Origin: Cyanobacterium sp. T60_A2020_053
GTDB lineage: Bacteria > Cyanobacteriota > Cyanobacteriia > Cyanobacteriales > Cyanobacteriaceae
Assembly (NCBI GenBank): GCA_015272165.1
Contig: JACYMF010000106.1
Coordinates: 1-64,000, forward strand
Reading direction: 5' to 3'
DNA length: 64,000 nucleotides
The position numbers and the translations under genes are program-made. Each line of letters opens with the position of its first letter. Position 1 is the stretch's first letter. Below the pieces are notes generated by a model, which did no database searches, was not told the DNA's origin, and saw only the letters and a program-made list of their open reading frames with translations. Positions 19,829-29,358 of this stretch are shown here, one piece after another.

Positions 19829-21901
19829 ATGACAAAAGAAAATAACCCTTTGCTAATTGGTCAGGGATTACCCCAATTTACAGAGATAAATCCAGCGCAC
19901 GTCACCCCGGCTATAGAACAATTATTACCCACTTTACAAGCAGAATTAGAGCAGTTAGAGAAAACATTTACACCGACTTGGGAAGGCTTAGTAAATCCCC
20001 TCAATCGTATTGAAGAAAAATTACGTTGGACTTGGGGTATAATTGGGCATTTAATGGGAGTAAAAAATAGCCCTGAATTACGCACCGCTTACGAAACAGT
20101 ACAACCAAAATTAGTACAATTTGCCAATCAATTAAGCCAAAATAAAGCCATTTACGAAGGTTTCAAGCAAATTCGTCACAGTGAAACATGGCAAAATCTT
20201 GATGGCGCACAACAAAGAATTATTGCATCAGCGCTAAAAGATGCGGAATTATCAGGAGTTGCTTTAGAAGGAGAGAAAAAAGAGCGTTTTAATCAAATTA
20301 AGCTCAGATTAGCAGAATTAAGCACCAAATTTGGTAACAACGTTTTAGACGCAACCAAAGCATTTAAACTAAAACTGACAACCGCCGAAGAAGTGGCAGG
20401 ATTACCAGCTAGTTTACTGAGTTTAACTGCACAGATGGCGCGCGCCGACGGCGAAGAAAACGCCACCCCCGAAAATGGACCTTGGTTAATTACCCTTGAC
20501 TATCCCAGTTTTGGTCCTTTTTTGAAATTTAGTGACAGACGAGAGTTGAGAGAAAAAGTTTATCGTGCCTTTGTGACGCGCGCTAGTAGCGGAGAATTTG
20601 ACAATAATCCTTTAATCACCGAAATTTTAACCCTCAAACAAGAACAAGCAGAGATTTTAGGTTATGCTAACTACGCTGAAGTTAGTTTAGCTCGAAAAAT
20701 GGCGGATACCGTTGCCACTATCGAGAAATTATTGGAAGAATTACGAGTCGTTAGTTATCCTCAAGCCGAAAAAGAGTTGGCAGAATTAAGAGAATTTGCC
20801 CAAATGGAAGACTTGCAACCATGGGATGTGAGTTATTGGGCAGAAAAACGCCGAGAAAAGCTGTTTGACTTCACTGAAGAAGAATTACGCCCTTATTTTC
20901 CCTTAAATCAAGTATTAGAAGGGTTATTTGGCTTGGCAAAACGAATTTTTGGCGTGACAATTTCCAGCGCCCCTCACCATGTACCCCTATGGCACGAGGA
21001 TGTACAATATTTTCAGGTAGCGGATGAAAATGGCGAAAAGTGTGCTTATTTCTATCTCGATGCCTATTCTCGCCCTTCGGAAAAGAGGGGAGGGGCTTGG
21101 ATGGATGATTGTATTGGTAGAGCAAAAATCATCGAAAACGGCAAGGAAATCACCCGTTTACCCGTAGCTTATCTTACCTGTAACCAATCCCCCCCAGTAG
21201 ATGGCAAACCTAGTTTAATGACATTTTCAGAAGTGGAAACCCTTTTCCATGAATTTGGTCACGGTTTGCAACATATGCTTACTAAAATTGATTATATTGG
21301 CGCTTCTGGTATCAATAATGTGGAATGGGATGCCGTGGAGTTACCCAGTCAATTTATGGAAAACTGGTGTTTAGAAAAAAATACCCTCTTTGGCATGGCA
21401 AAACACTATGAAACAGGGGAAACATTACCTCAACACTATTATAATAAGTTAGTTGATAGTAAAAACTATATGAGTGCTTCTGGAATGTTACGTCAGTTGC
21501 ATTTTAGTTTACTAGATTTGGAATTGCATTCGAGTTATCGAGTTGGTGACGGAGAATCACCCCACGATGTCGCGCGCCGTTTGGCAGAAAAAACACTGGT
21601 GATGAAACCCTTACCAGAAGATAGATTTTTATGTGCCTTTGGGCATATTTTCGCGGGGGGATATTCCGCCGGATACTATAGTTATAAATGGGCAGAAGTA
21701 TTAAGCGCTGATGCGTTTTCAGCTTTTGAAGAAGCTGGTTTGCACAATGAAGAAGCCATCCAAGAAACTGGTAAACGTTTTCGTGATACCGTCTTAGGTT
21801 TAGGGGGAAGTATCGCACCTATGGAAGTATTTAAGCAATTCCGAGGACGTGCGCCTCAAACTGAGGCATTATTAAGACATAGTGGTTTACTCGCTTCTTA
21901 A
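19829..21901 (+). CDS. prlC: Oligopeptidase A, M3 family zinc metallopeptidase
   Basis: This thimet-type cytosolic peptidase degrades short peptides, including signal-peptide remnants. The zinc site HEFGHGLQHML lies near residue 474, with the downstream glutamate segment in the NVEWDAVELPSQFMENW block. The typical C-terminal segments HIFAGGYSAGYYSYKWAEVL and FRGRAPQTEALLRHSGL are present. At 690 aa it matches oligopeptidase A. The ATG follows GAGAG a few bases upstream. A GGTGGGC hairpin follows shortly after its stop. Confidence 0.95.
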   Translation: MTKENNPLLIGQGLPQFTEINPAHVTPAIEQLLPTLQAELEQLEKTFTPTWEGLVNPLNRIEEKLRWTWGIIGHLMGVKNSPELRTAYETVQPKLVQFANQLSQNKAIYEGFKQIRHSETWQNLDGAQQRIIASALKDAELSGVALEGEKKERFNQIKLRLAELSTKFGNNVLDATKAFKLKLTTAEEVAGLPASLLSLTAQMARADGEENATPENGPWLITLDYPSFGPFLKFSDRRELREKVYRAFVTRASSGEFDNNPLITEILTLKQEQAEILGYANYAEVSLARKMADTVATIEKLLEELRVVSYPQAEKELAELREFAQMEDLQPWDVSYWAEKRREKLFDFTEEELRPYFPLNQVLEGLFGLAKRIFGVTISSAPHHVPLWHEDVQYFQVADENGEKCAYFYLDAYSRPSEKRGGAWMDDCIGRAKIIENGKEITRLPVAYLTCNQSPPVDGKPSLMTFSEVETLFHEFGHGLQHMLTKIDYIGASGINNVEWDAVELPSQFMENWCLEKNTLFGMAKHYETGETLPQHYYNKLVDSKNYMSASGMLRQLHFSLLDLELHSSYRVGDGESPHDVARRLAEKTLVMKPLPEDRFLCAFGHIFAGGYSAGYYSYKWAEVLSADAFSAFEEAGLHNEEAIQETGKRFRDTVLGLGGSIAPMEVFKQFRGRAPQTEALLRHSGLLAS

Positions 21902-21925
21902 TAATTTAGGTGTCTTAATAATTTA

Positions 21926-21942
21926 GGTGGGCAATGCCCACC
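21926..21942 (+). terminator. Hairpin downstream of the oligopeptidase gene
   Basis: GGTGGGC and GCCCACC form a perfect 7-bp stem with a three-base loop, 25 bases after the stop codon. No strong T-run follows, so it may instead be a REP-type repeat. Confidence 0.4.
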
Positions 21943-22132
21943 CTACAAAATCTTGTGTATAGCAATCAGGAATGATTCGTGAAAAATCAATTATTAAAAA
22001 AAAGCATCAAATATACTATCCCTGTTGCCTTTTGCCCCTTGCCTCTTGCCTCTTACGATAAGATAATTCTCATGACTCGATTACCATTGCTATATCGTTA
22101 TCTTTTGCTTAATATCAGTGAACAATTTATCA

Positions 22133-22420
22133 TATAGCGATCCTAAATCATTTGTGAGAATCTTAACGTGAGTTCCCCCCTTTTTAAGCAGGGCGTTTTC
22201 ATTCTCAAAAATGTTAGTTTCTCAAACTAGCCAATAATCTGAAATTCAGAGGTTTTTAACTACTAATAAATCAATTAATAGTAAAAAATCCTCCTGTCTC
22301 CCTGTCAACCTGTCTTCTTGTCAAAAACAAATCAATTTTGATCCTGACTTTGAAAATCCCCTGCTTTTTAAGGGGGGTTAGGGGGGATCAATTTCTCATG
22401 ACTCATTTAGGAATGCTATA
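22133..22420. mobile_element. MITE-1, copy B (288 bp)
   Basis: Second copy of the element at 17504-17819, in the same orientation and nearly identical over most of its length. It ends just before the 3' end of the ABC ATPase gene. The sequence 21943-22132 before it contains only short repeated words and a weak TATAGCAATC-type end near 21959. Confidence 0.85.
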
Positions 22421-22446
22421 TTTAGACCATTTCCCTCATTTTTTAA

Positions 22447-23517
22447 TCAACCGCTAAATAATCTTGATTTAGTTTCTATACCAAACCAGTGAAGACGAGA
22501 AGGATTTAAGGCAAGAGACAACCCTTTTTTATCCCAATCGAAAGCAGGATTAATTAATACCCTTAAAACTTCATGGGAATTTTGTACTTTCAAACTAACT
22601 AACAATTCTCTGCCAAAATTTTCCACTAAAAAAACATCCCCTTTTACTACTAAGTGATCGTCCTTTTTAGCTAAAGTTAAATCTTCAGGGCGAATACCAA
22701 AATAAATCATCTCTTTATCATAGGAATCATCTGGTAAAGGAATAGAAAACTCACCGAGAAAGGCTTGTTTCTGATCGCATTTTAAAGATAATAAATTCAT
22801 CTGAGGACTACCAACAAAACTGGCTACAAATTTATTAGCAGGATAAGAATAAATACGTTCTGGGGGATCGAGTTGTTGTATCATGCCATCAAGTAAAACT
22901 GCCACCTTAGTTGATAAAGTCATGGCTTCTGTTTGATCATGAGTGACATATACTACGGGCTTATTTTGACTTGCAAATAACTGTTTTAACTCCTCCCGAA
23001 CTTGTTCCCGAAGTAGTGCATCAAGATTACTTAAAGGTTCATCTAGCAAAAATACCTCTGGTTTGCGCACCAATGCCCTCGCTAAAGCCACTCTTTGCCG
23101 TTGCCCTCCTGATAGTTTACCCGGTTTGCGATTCAATAAGGTAGTTAAGCCCAAATTTTCACTAACAGATCCTACCCTTTCTTTGATTTCTGGTAGGGCA
23201 ATTTTGCGTATCTTTAGGGGGGAGGCAATGTTTTCCCATACCGTCATGTGAGGGTAAAGGGCATAACTTTGAAATACCATTGCCATGTTACGATCACCCG
23301 CAGAAAGAGATGTTAAATTATTGTCACCAAGAAAAACTTGTCCTTGACTGGGTTTTTCTAGCCCCGCAATTAATCTCAGTAAAGTAGATTTTCCGCATCC
23401 AGAAGGACCTAAAAGAGTTAAAAATTCCCCATCATTTACTATTAGAGAAATATCCTTGACTGGAATAACATTTGGAGCAAATTGTTTACGCAGATTTTCT
23501 AATTTTAATTGTGTCAT
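22447..23517 (-). CDS. Sugar/osmolyte ABC transporter ATP-binding protein (MalK/UgpC/GgtA type)
   Basis: This ATPase powers the importer encoded by the three genes upstream of it in the same operon. It has Walker A GPSGCGKST near residue 39, signature LSGGQRQRVALARA near 133, Walker B VFLLDEPLSNLDALLR and the VTHDQTEAM switch. A C-terminal MOI/TOBE regulatory region (about 235-356) places it in the CUT1 carbohydrate group. In Synechocystis the corresponding ggtA gene is separate from ggtBCD; here the ATPase is the last gene of the operon. The substrate is not settled by sequence. Confidence 0.9.
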   Translation of the reverse strand: MTQLKLENLRKQFAPNVIPVKDISLIVNDGEFLTLLGPSGCGKSTLLRLIAGLEKPSQGQVFLGDNNLTSLSAGDRNMAMVFQSYALYPHMTVWENIASPLKIRKIALPEIKERVGSVSENLGLTTLLNRKPGKLSGGQRQRVALARALVRKPEVFLLDEPLSNLDALLREQVREELKQLFASQNKPVVYVTHDQTEAMTLSTKVAVLLDGMIQQLDPPERIYSYPANKFVASFVGSPQMNLLSLKCDQKQAFLGEFSIPLPDDSYDKEMIYFGIRPEDLTLAKKDDHLVVKGDVFLVENFGRELLVSLKVQNSHEVLRVLINPAFDWDKKGLSLALNPSRLHWFGIETKSRLFSG

Positions 23518-23576
23518 GATTTTTTATATTTATAAACTAAATGACTTATTTTTTATGACTAATTCCTTATTAAGAT

Positions 23577-24416
23577 TTATCCTTTAACTGCTCCTGCTGT
23601 GATACCTTGAATGATACGTTTTTGAAAAATAAGAACCAAAATTACAAGGGGTAAAGTGCCAACAACAGTTGCAGACGCAATGGCACCATAAGGAATTTCA
23701 AAAACACTTGAACCGCCAATTTTAGCGACAGCAACGGGGATAGTTTGTAAAGATTCTTTGGTGATAAAAGTCAGGGCAAAAATAAATTCATTCCATGCAA
23801 AAATAAAAGCTAAAATACCTGTAGTAATAAGAGCAGGAGTTGTTAAAGGTAAGACAATCTTTAGTAAAATTGGGATTGTTTTATAGCCATCCATTCGAGC
23901 TGAATCTTCTAAGTCTTTTGGTAATTGTAGGAAAAAACTGCGTAAAATTAAAATAGTTAAGGGTAAATTAATCGCAGTATAAGGAATAATTAATGATAAA
24001 TAGTTATTACCTAATCCCAAAAATTTAACTATTTCTAATAAACTGAAAAATAAGAGGACATAAGGAAATAAACTCACTACTAAAATGAAAGCAAGAATAA
24101 CATTTTTTCCCGGTATATTGAGCCGTGATAGAGTATAGGCGGAGGGCGCCCCCAACCCTAAGCAAAGCATTGTAGAAATAAAAGAAATAATGGCACTATT
24201 GACTAAATAAAGAAGAAAATTTAAACCTAAATTATTATACTGTGTTAAAGTTAATTGAGCAAAACTAGGAAAATAAACTGTAGGAATTTTGATAATAGCT
24301 TCATTGGTTTTAAAAGAAGTTAATAATTGCCATAAAACTGGAGTAATGCAAAATAAAGTTATAAAAATAATGCCTAACCAAAGTAATAGTTTATTTTTGT
24401 TAATTGTTGTATTCAT
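23577..24416 (-). CDS. Sugar/osmolyte ABC transporter permease, MalG type
   Basis: One of two inner-membrane permeases of the importer. Six membrane helices are predicted, and the EAA loop that docks the ATPase is in LEDSARMDGYKTIPILLKIVLP. The length of 279 aa is usual for the MalG/GgtD side. The gene follows the MalF-type permease with a spacer of 48 bases and precedes the ATPase with one of 59 bases, so all four genes are probably one transcript read leftward. Confidence 0.9.
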   Translation of the reverse strand: MNTTINKNKLLLWLGIIFITLFCITPVLWQLLTSFKTNEAIIKIPTVYFPSFAQLTLTQYNNLGLNFLLYLVNSAIISFISTMLCLGLGAPSAYTLSRLNIPGKNVILAFILVVSLFPYVLLFFSLLEIVKFLGLGNNYLSLIIPYTAINLPLTILILRSFFLQLPKDLEDSARMDGYKTIPILLKIVLPLTTPALITTGILAFIFAWNEFIFALTFITKESLQTIPVAVAKIGGSSVFEIPYGAIASATVVGTLPLVILVLIFQKRIIQGITAGAVKG

Positions 24417-24464
24417 ATTTTTAAATTTTAGTAAAGTTAATAAAAATTAAATTAAGTAATAAAA

Positions 24465-25370
24465 TTATTTTTCACTAGAAATATCAACGTTTGTTTGAGA
24501 AAGGAAAAAAGCAATAATTCCCACCGTCAAAATTAATAAGAAAAAAGTTACCGTCACCAAAGACGAACCATAACCAAAATCTAAATAGCGACGAATGGTA
24601 GCATAGATATAGATAGCAATAGTTTCCGTTGCACCGGCTGGGCCTCCTTCTGTCATCACTTGCACCAAATCAAATACCCCAAAAGATTGAGCAAAACGAA
24701 ATAAAAGAGCAATCAAAATTTGTGGAGTTAACAAAGGTAAAGTTATCTGCCAAAAACTCTGCCAAGAATTTGCCCCATCCATTTCATGGGCTTCATATAA
24801 TTCAGAAGAAATAGACTGCAATCCTGCTAATAAAATCAGGGCAATAAAAGGAGTTGTTTTCCACACATCCGCCACAATCAAAGAAAACATTGCCGTCAAA
24901 GGTTGCCCTAACCAAGGAATACCCTCTTGAATCAGATTAAGACGCATTAAAATGTCATTAACGACACCATATTGATCATTAAAAATCCAAGCCCATGCTA
25001 AACCCATGACGGCGGTAGGTAAAGCCCAAGGAATTAAGGAAATCGTGCGCACCAACCCCCTTCCCAAAAAGGCTTGATTTAACACAAGGGCAAAAATCAT
25101 GCCGAGAATTAATTCCCAGAAAATACTAACACCAGAAAAAATCACGGTATTGCCCAAACTTTGCCAAAAGCGCCCGTCACCCATGAGCCGATTATAGTTG
25201 CTTAATCCCGTAAAAATTGGTTCTAATTCTGTACCTAAATTTTGCTGAAAAAAACTCATCCAAAAAGAATGAATAATCGGATAAATAAAGACTAAACCTA
25301 ATACTAATAAAGCTGGAATAATCAGTAACCATCCAGTTTTTTGTTCTTGATCATAATTTTTGATTTTCAT
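24465..25370 (-). CDS. Sugar/osmolyte ABC transporter permease, MalF type
   Basis: The partner permease, 301 aa, with six predicted membrane helices after a short cytosolic N-terminus. The EAA loop reads LYEAHEMDGANSWQSFWQ followed by ITLPLLTP. WKTTPFIALILLAGLQSI is typical of CUT1 permeases. It begins 33 bases downstream of the binding-protein gene. Confidence 0.9.
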   Translation of the reverse strand: MKIKNYDQEQKTGWLLIIPALLVLGLVFIYPIIHSFWMSFFQQNLGTELEPIFTGLSNYNRLMGDGRFWQSLGNTVIFSGVSIFWELILGMIFALVLNQAFLGRGLVRTISLIPWALPTAVMGLAWAWIFNDQYGVVNDILMRLNLIQEGIPWLGQPLTAMFSLIVADVWKTTPFIALILLAGLQSISSELYEAHEMDGANSWQSFWQITLPLLTPQILIALLFRFAQSFGVFDLVQVMTEGGPAGATETIAIYIYATIRRYLDFGYGSSLVTVTFFLLILTVGIIAFFLSQTNVDISSEK

Positions 25371-25403
25371 AACTGATAATTTTCATCTTGACAAATATTG
25401 CGA

Positions 25404-26696
25404 TTATCTACCTAACAATCTTCTAGTTTCATTGGCTGCTTGTGTCATAGCATTTTCCGGTGTCATTGTCTGAGTTAAAGCCGCACTTAAATAACGTTGT
25501 AAAATATCCGACGCTTGGGCATATTGGGGGATTGGAGGGCGCAAAACAGCATTTTCTACCACAGCAAGTAAATCAGGGTAATAATCATATTTAGCAACAA
25601 TTTGCGGATCATTAAAAAGAGATCGTAAACTAGGAACATAACCAGTTTCCAAGATAAATTGCCGTTGACTATCTTCCCTCGTCATAAACTCAATAAAACG
25701 CCATGCTTCTTGGGGATGACGACTAGATGCCGAAATACCAAAACCCCAACCTCCTTGACAAGCACCACTTTGATAATTAGGTTGATGCATCATCGGTTTT
25801 AGGGCAAATTTACCTCGAATATCCGACTGAGAAGCTAAACCAGCCACATAGGGCCAATTTCGCAAAAATACGGTATCTCCCCCTTGAAAAAGCCGACGAG
25901 TTTCTTCTTCTGCGTAGGTAGTCACTCCAGCAGGAGAAATCCCTTTTTCAATGGTATTCAACAAAAATTTGACTCCTTCAATGGCTTGAGGAGAATCTAA
26001 GCCCACCTCAAGGGTATCAGCATTAATCCAATAAGCACCAAAACCCTCTAAAATTTCGGTAAACATGGCAGAAAGTCCTTCATATTGTCTTCCTTGCCAA
26101 ACGTAACCCCAACGGGCAACATTTTTATTTTGTAAATCTTTAGAAATGTTAATTAATTCCGCAAAAGTATTTGGGGGATTGTAGCCATTTTGTTCTAACA
26201 AATCACTGCGATAGTATAGCATTCCAGCATCAGAACGAAAAGGCATTCGATATAGTTGGTTTTTATATTTTCCCCCCTCAATGTCGCCCCTTAAAAAAGT
26301 CTTCATTTGTTCATCTGTGACAAACTCATTTAAAGGTTTTAACCATTTGGCGGCGGCAAATTTTTGCACCCAAACAATATCTAAATAAACTACATCATAA
26401 GGGGAATCTCCTAATAAAAAAGCGGAAGTATATAAATCTTCGACTAAATTGGTGGCATTAGGTGCAGAGATTACTTCTAATTCAATATCAGGATTTTCCT
26501 GCTCAAATTTTCTAACTAAAGACTGCCATTGTTGTGCTTCTAAGGCTTGAAGCATTACCGTAATTTTTGTCTGCCCTTGACTAAAACTAGAGTGTGCTAA
26601 AGTCGAGGTGACAACAATTATGAGAATAAAAAGGGTAATAAATTTTAATTTTTGTTTGACCAGATTAAAGAAGGTATTGATCACTGTTAATATCAT
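25404..26696 (-). CDS. Extracellular sugar/osmolyte-binding protein (family 1)
   Basis: This is the periplasmic binding protein that feeds the importer encoded downstream. A hydrophobic N-terminal segment (FITLFILIIVVTSTLA) acts as signal peptide or anchor; there is no clear lipobox cysteine. The mature part starts with TKITVMLQALEAQQWQSLV and has GGWGFGISASSRHPQEAW, typical of MalE/GgtB-like proteins. I start at the second codon of the open frame (ATG at 26696) because the first is GTG. Trehalose/maltose-like sugars or glucosylglycerol are both possible substrates. Confidence 0.85.
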   Translation of the reverse strand: MILTVINTFFNLVKQKLKFITLFILIIVVTSTLAHSSFSQGQTKITVMLQALEAQQWQSLVRKFEQENPDIELEVISAPNATNLVEDLYTSAFLLGDSPYDVVYLDIVWVQKFAAAKWLKPLNEFVTDEQMKTFLRGDIEGGKYKNQLYRMPFRSDAGMLYYRSDLLEQNGYNPPNTFAELINISKDLQNKNVARWGYVWQGRQYEGLSAMFTEILEGFGAYWINADTLEVGLDSPQAIEGVKFLLNTIEKGISPAGVTTYAEEETRRLFQGGDTVFLRNWPYVAGLASQSDIRGKFALKPMMHQPNYQSGACQGGWGFGISASSRHPQEAWRFIEFMTREDSQRQFILETGYVPSLRSLFNDPQIVAKYDYYPDLLAVVENAVLRPPIPQYAQASDILQRYLSAALTQTMTPENAMTQAANETRRLLGR

Positions 26697-26748
26697 CACT
26701 GATTTTCACCTTTGAATCTTTATCCCTTAATGATACCAAAGAATCTCC

Positions 26749-28923
26749 CTATGTCCCTGATGTCTCCAGATAAATTTGCCACATTTGTTGATAAGCGCCC
26801 TCCATCTCTTGCGCAAATTGTCGAGTATTCCATAACGGTGACGTGCGCTTGGATTGTTTCAACTTCCAACTAATATCACGGCGCAAACCCTCATCAGCGC
26901 CCATCCTGATACCCCAGTGGATATATTCTTCCTCACTCCACGCTATACCTTCCGTGATACCGGCATTCACCAAATAAGTATAACTATTGCGTGCCGCAAA
27001 ACTTTCCCCTACCCTCGTCACTACGGGAATTTCTCGCCATAACGCCTCTAGGGTTGTCGTTGAACCATTGTACGGGAAAGTATCAAGCACTACATCAGCA
27101 ATACCCATATTAGCACGGTGAGTTTCTACACTAGCATCGGATTTAAGGAAGCGTAATTTATCAAGGGAAATATTATTTTCCTTCGCTACCTCTGTAACTA
27201 AATCCTTTAACACTCTTTCGTCCTTTCTAATTTTAGTAAATAAATAGCCTTTTGGGGTTGCTTCAATGATTTTTAATTGACATTTTAAAATATCAGGATT
27301 TAATTTAGCAGGATTTTGTAAGTTCATAAATACTACTGCGTCTTGTTCAATGTCTAAATCTTCCCTTGTGAGGGTGGGAGTGCCAACTTCAAAACCGTCA
27401 ACGGCTAAATAGGTATGGGGTAAGCGCCAAATTTTTTCTTGATAATATTTTTGGGCATGGTCTGGTAAAACGTAGGGATCAGCGATAAAATAATCAATAC
27501 TGGGTAATCCGGAAGCATCTAACCCTAACCATGTCACTTGGACGGGCGCCGGTTTACGACATAAAATCAAATCAGTAATATTGCCCGTAATACTATCCAC
27601 ATCCACCAAAATATCAATTTGGTCTTGATTAATTTTATGACCAATTCTGTTAATGTCTCTATCTCCAAAATAAAACTCTTTAATTTTGCTGGATTGATAC
27701 CATCTTTTGGTAACATCATCTTGATGTCCTTGCACTAAATAAACATAATTTTCCACTTTTTCAGGATCAGAATGATGTAATAACCAGCGCCCGAGAAACC
27801 CCACGGAATGACGGCGAAAAGTATGCCCAATATAACCAATTTTTAACGGTCTGATTTCTTTTGTTTGGGCATAGGAAAAAACATTTTCTTCTGGGGGTTT
27901 ATGAAAATCATAAAAGATTTTCGCAATATTATTACATACCGTGCGATAATTATTTAAGCTATCTTCTAAATACAATGAAGGCATTAAGTAAGATAAAAAT
28001 GCTTGTTTAAAAGTGCTATTTTTTAAATCTGGTGTATCATTAATAAAATCTTGCCAAATTTGTCCTTGTTGCTCTCGAATGTTAACAATTTTTGACCATT
28101 GTCCTGACATCATATAACCTGTAAAAAGTAAACTATTGGCTAAAATAGTATCTTGTAGTTCTGATGATTGAGCTTTTAATCTTTGGGCAATATCAATGGC
28201 TTCTGGATATTTATTAACGGGAGTATAAAGGTGAAATAAAGCATGATAAAACTCAACATATTTTGGAGCATATTCCAGCGCCATTTTCAATAAATCAATA
28301 CTGTAATTATGGTATAAATTTTCCATCGCCATAAATTGCGAACAGTATTTAATTTTTTCTAAAGTTTTTTGATCTGCTTTAGTGTAAATTAAGCAACTAC
28401 GGGCAAAATCAATGCTAGTTTTATTAGCAACTCGTAATACTTCCCCTAAAACTTCTAATAAAAAATCTAAGTCAATTTCTGGGGGATTATCACCGCTTAA
28501 AACCTCTAAAATATCAGATTCAGTAATAAATTCAAGCTCAAATATTTTGAGAGTAATTGACAATTCAACTATTAATAATTGATTATGAATACTACTGGGA
28601 TTAATGTCCTTAAGAGTTTGACAAATACCCCAAGCAAGGGCGTTATTATCTTTACTTTGTAGCGCCCTCCCCTCGTCAAATAAAATCTTAGTAAGTTGCT
28701 GAGTATATAATTCTTCTTCCGTTTCGTCAGCTTCACTAAAAGGGATAAACCAAGTGGTTTGCGCTTCCGCTTCTTGCTCATTTAATAGGTATGCTAAACC
28801 TAAATACCAATAATTTGTAACCTCATCGGGGTTATTTTCGATGATTTCTTCGTAGTGTTTGATTACAGCAGAGTAATTATTTTCGGTGAGAAAGTCGGTG
28901 ACGGCAGAATCCCAATTATTCAT
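26749..28923 (-). CDS. SPINDLY/OGT-like glycosyltransferase with TPR region (GT41)
   Basis: Residues 1 to about 340 are helical repeat sequence with TPR-like units (NPDEVTNYWYLGLAYLLNEQ). From about 360 the catalytic GT41 region begins (LKIGYIGHTFRRHSVGFLGR), with TWLGLDASGLPSIDYFIAD and the donor-site segment DVVLDTFPYNGSTTTLEALW near residue 610. The family transfers GlcNAc or fucose to Ser/Thr of proteins; the bacterial targets are mostly unknown. It lies 49 bases upstream of the binding-protein gene on the same strand, so it may be cotranscribed with the importer. Confidence 0.85.
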   Translation of the reverse strand: MNNWDSAVTDFLTENNYSAVIKHYEEIIENNPDEVTNYWYLGLAYLLNEQEAEAQTTWFIPFSEADETEEELYTQQLTKILFDEGRALQSKDNNALAWGICQTLKDINPSSIHNQLLIVELSITLKIFELEFITESDILEVLSGDNPPEIDLDFLLEVLGEVLRVANKTSIDFARSCLIYTKADQKTLEKIKYCSQFMAMENLYHNYSIDLLKMALEYAPKYVEFYHALFHLYTPVNKYPEAIDIAQRLKAQSSELQDTILANSLLFTGYMMSGQWSKIVNIREQQGQIWQDFINDTPDLKNSTFKQAFLSYLMPSLYLEDSLNNYRTVCNNIAKIFYDFHKPPEENVFSYAQTKEIRPLKIGYIGHTFRRHSVGFLGRWLLHHSDPEKVENYVYLVQGHQDDVTKRWYQSSKIKEFYFGDRDINRIGHKINQDQIDILVDVDSITGNITDLILCRKPAPVQVTWLGLDASGLPSIDYFIADPYVLPDHAQKYYQEKIWRLPHTYLAVDGFEVGTPTLTREDLDIEQDAVVFMNLQNPAKLNPDILKCQLKIIEATPKGYLFTKIRKDERVLKDLVTEVAKENNISLDKLRFLKSDASVETHRANMGIADVVLDTFPYNGSTTTLEALWREIPVVTRVGESFAARNSYTYLVNAGITEGIAWSEEEYIHWGIRMGADEGLRRDISWKLKQSKRTSPLWNTRQFAQEMEGAYQQMWQIYLETSGT

Positions 28924-28995
28924 ATTATTTCTTGATGTGACATTAAAGCTATTATGCCCATATTGTAGTGAATAATGATATTAAGTTCTGATAAA

Positions 28996-29335
28996 TATAG
29001 CAGTGCTAAATCATTTCTAGCCCATTTGCAAGTATGTATCTAAACCAGTGATAATAATGGGATTTGCTCCTACCTGTAGATTAAAGTACAGGGCACCACC
29101 ACTAAGCCTACCAGTATTCCTAGGAAAGAAAATGGTTAAACTAGCGTTAGAGAGAATTGCCAGTGGATAGAAACACAAACTGGCAATCATTTTCACTGAA
29201 ATGATTACCAATAGGGTGTTCTCTTTGTGTACTATAATTTATTATTAGATGAAGTGCGGAAAGTGGGCTCAAAATATTATTACTACTCCCTATTCCCTAC
29301 CCCAAACAAAAACATATTTAAAATCAGCAACGCCT
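28996..29335. repeat. Composite repeat region with MITE-1-like end and hairpins
   Basis: The left edge TATAGCAGTGCTAAATCATT matches a MITE-1 terminus. The middle holds two adjacent hairpins: TTGCCAGT (29157) with ACTGGCAA (29179), and AATCATTT (29185) with AAATGATT (29199). The right part (29265-29330) repeats 9226-9290. I see no gene in this 435-base spacer; a 64-codon open frame here shows no recognisable protein. Confidence 0.5.
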
Positions 29336-29358
29336 AAATTTGCCTTTTCACCTTTTGA

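Noticed and set aside
29017-29211. 64-codon minus-strand open frame
   Set aside because: Lies inside a repeat-like region with hairpins and shows no known protein pattern.
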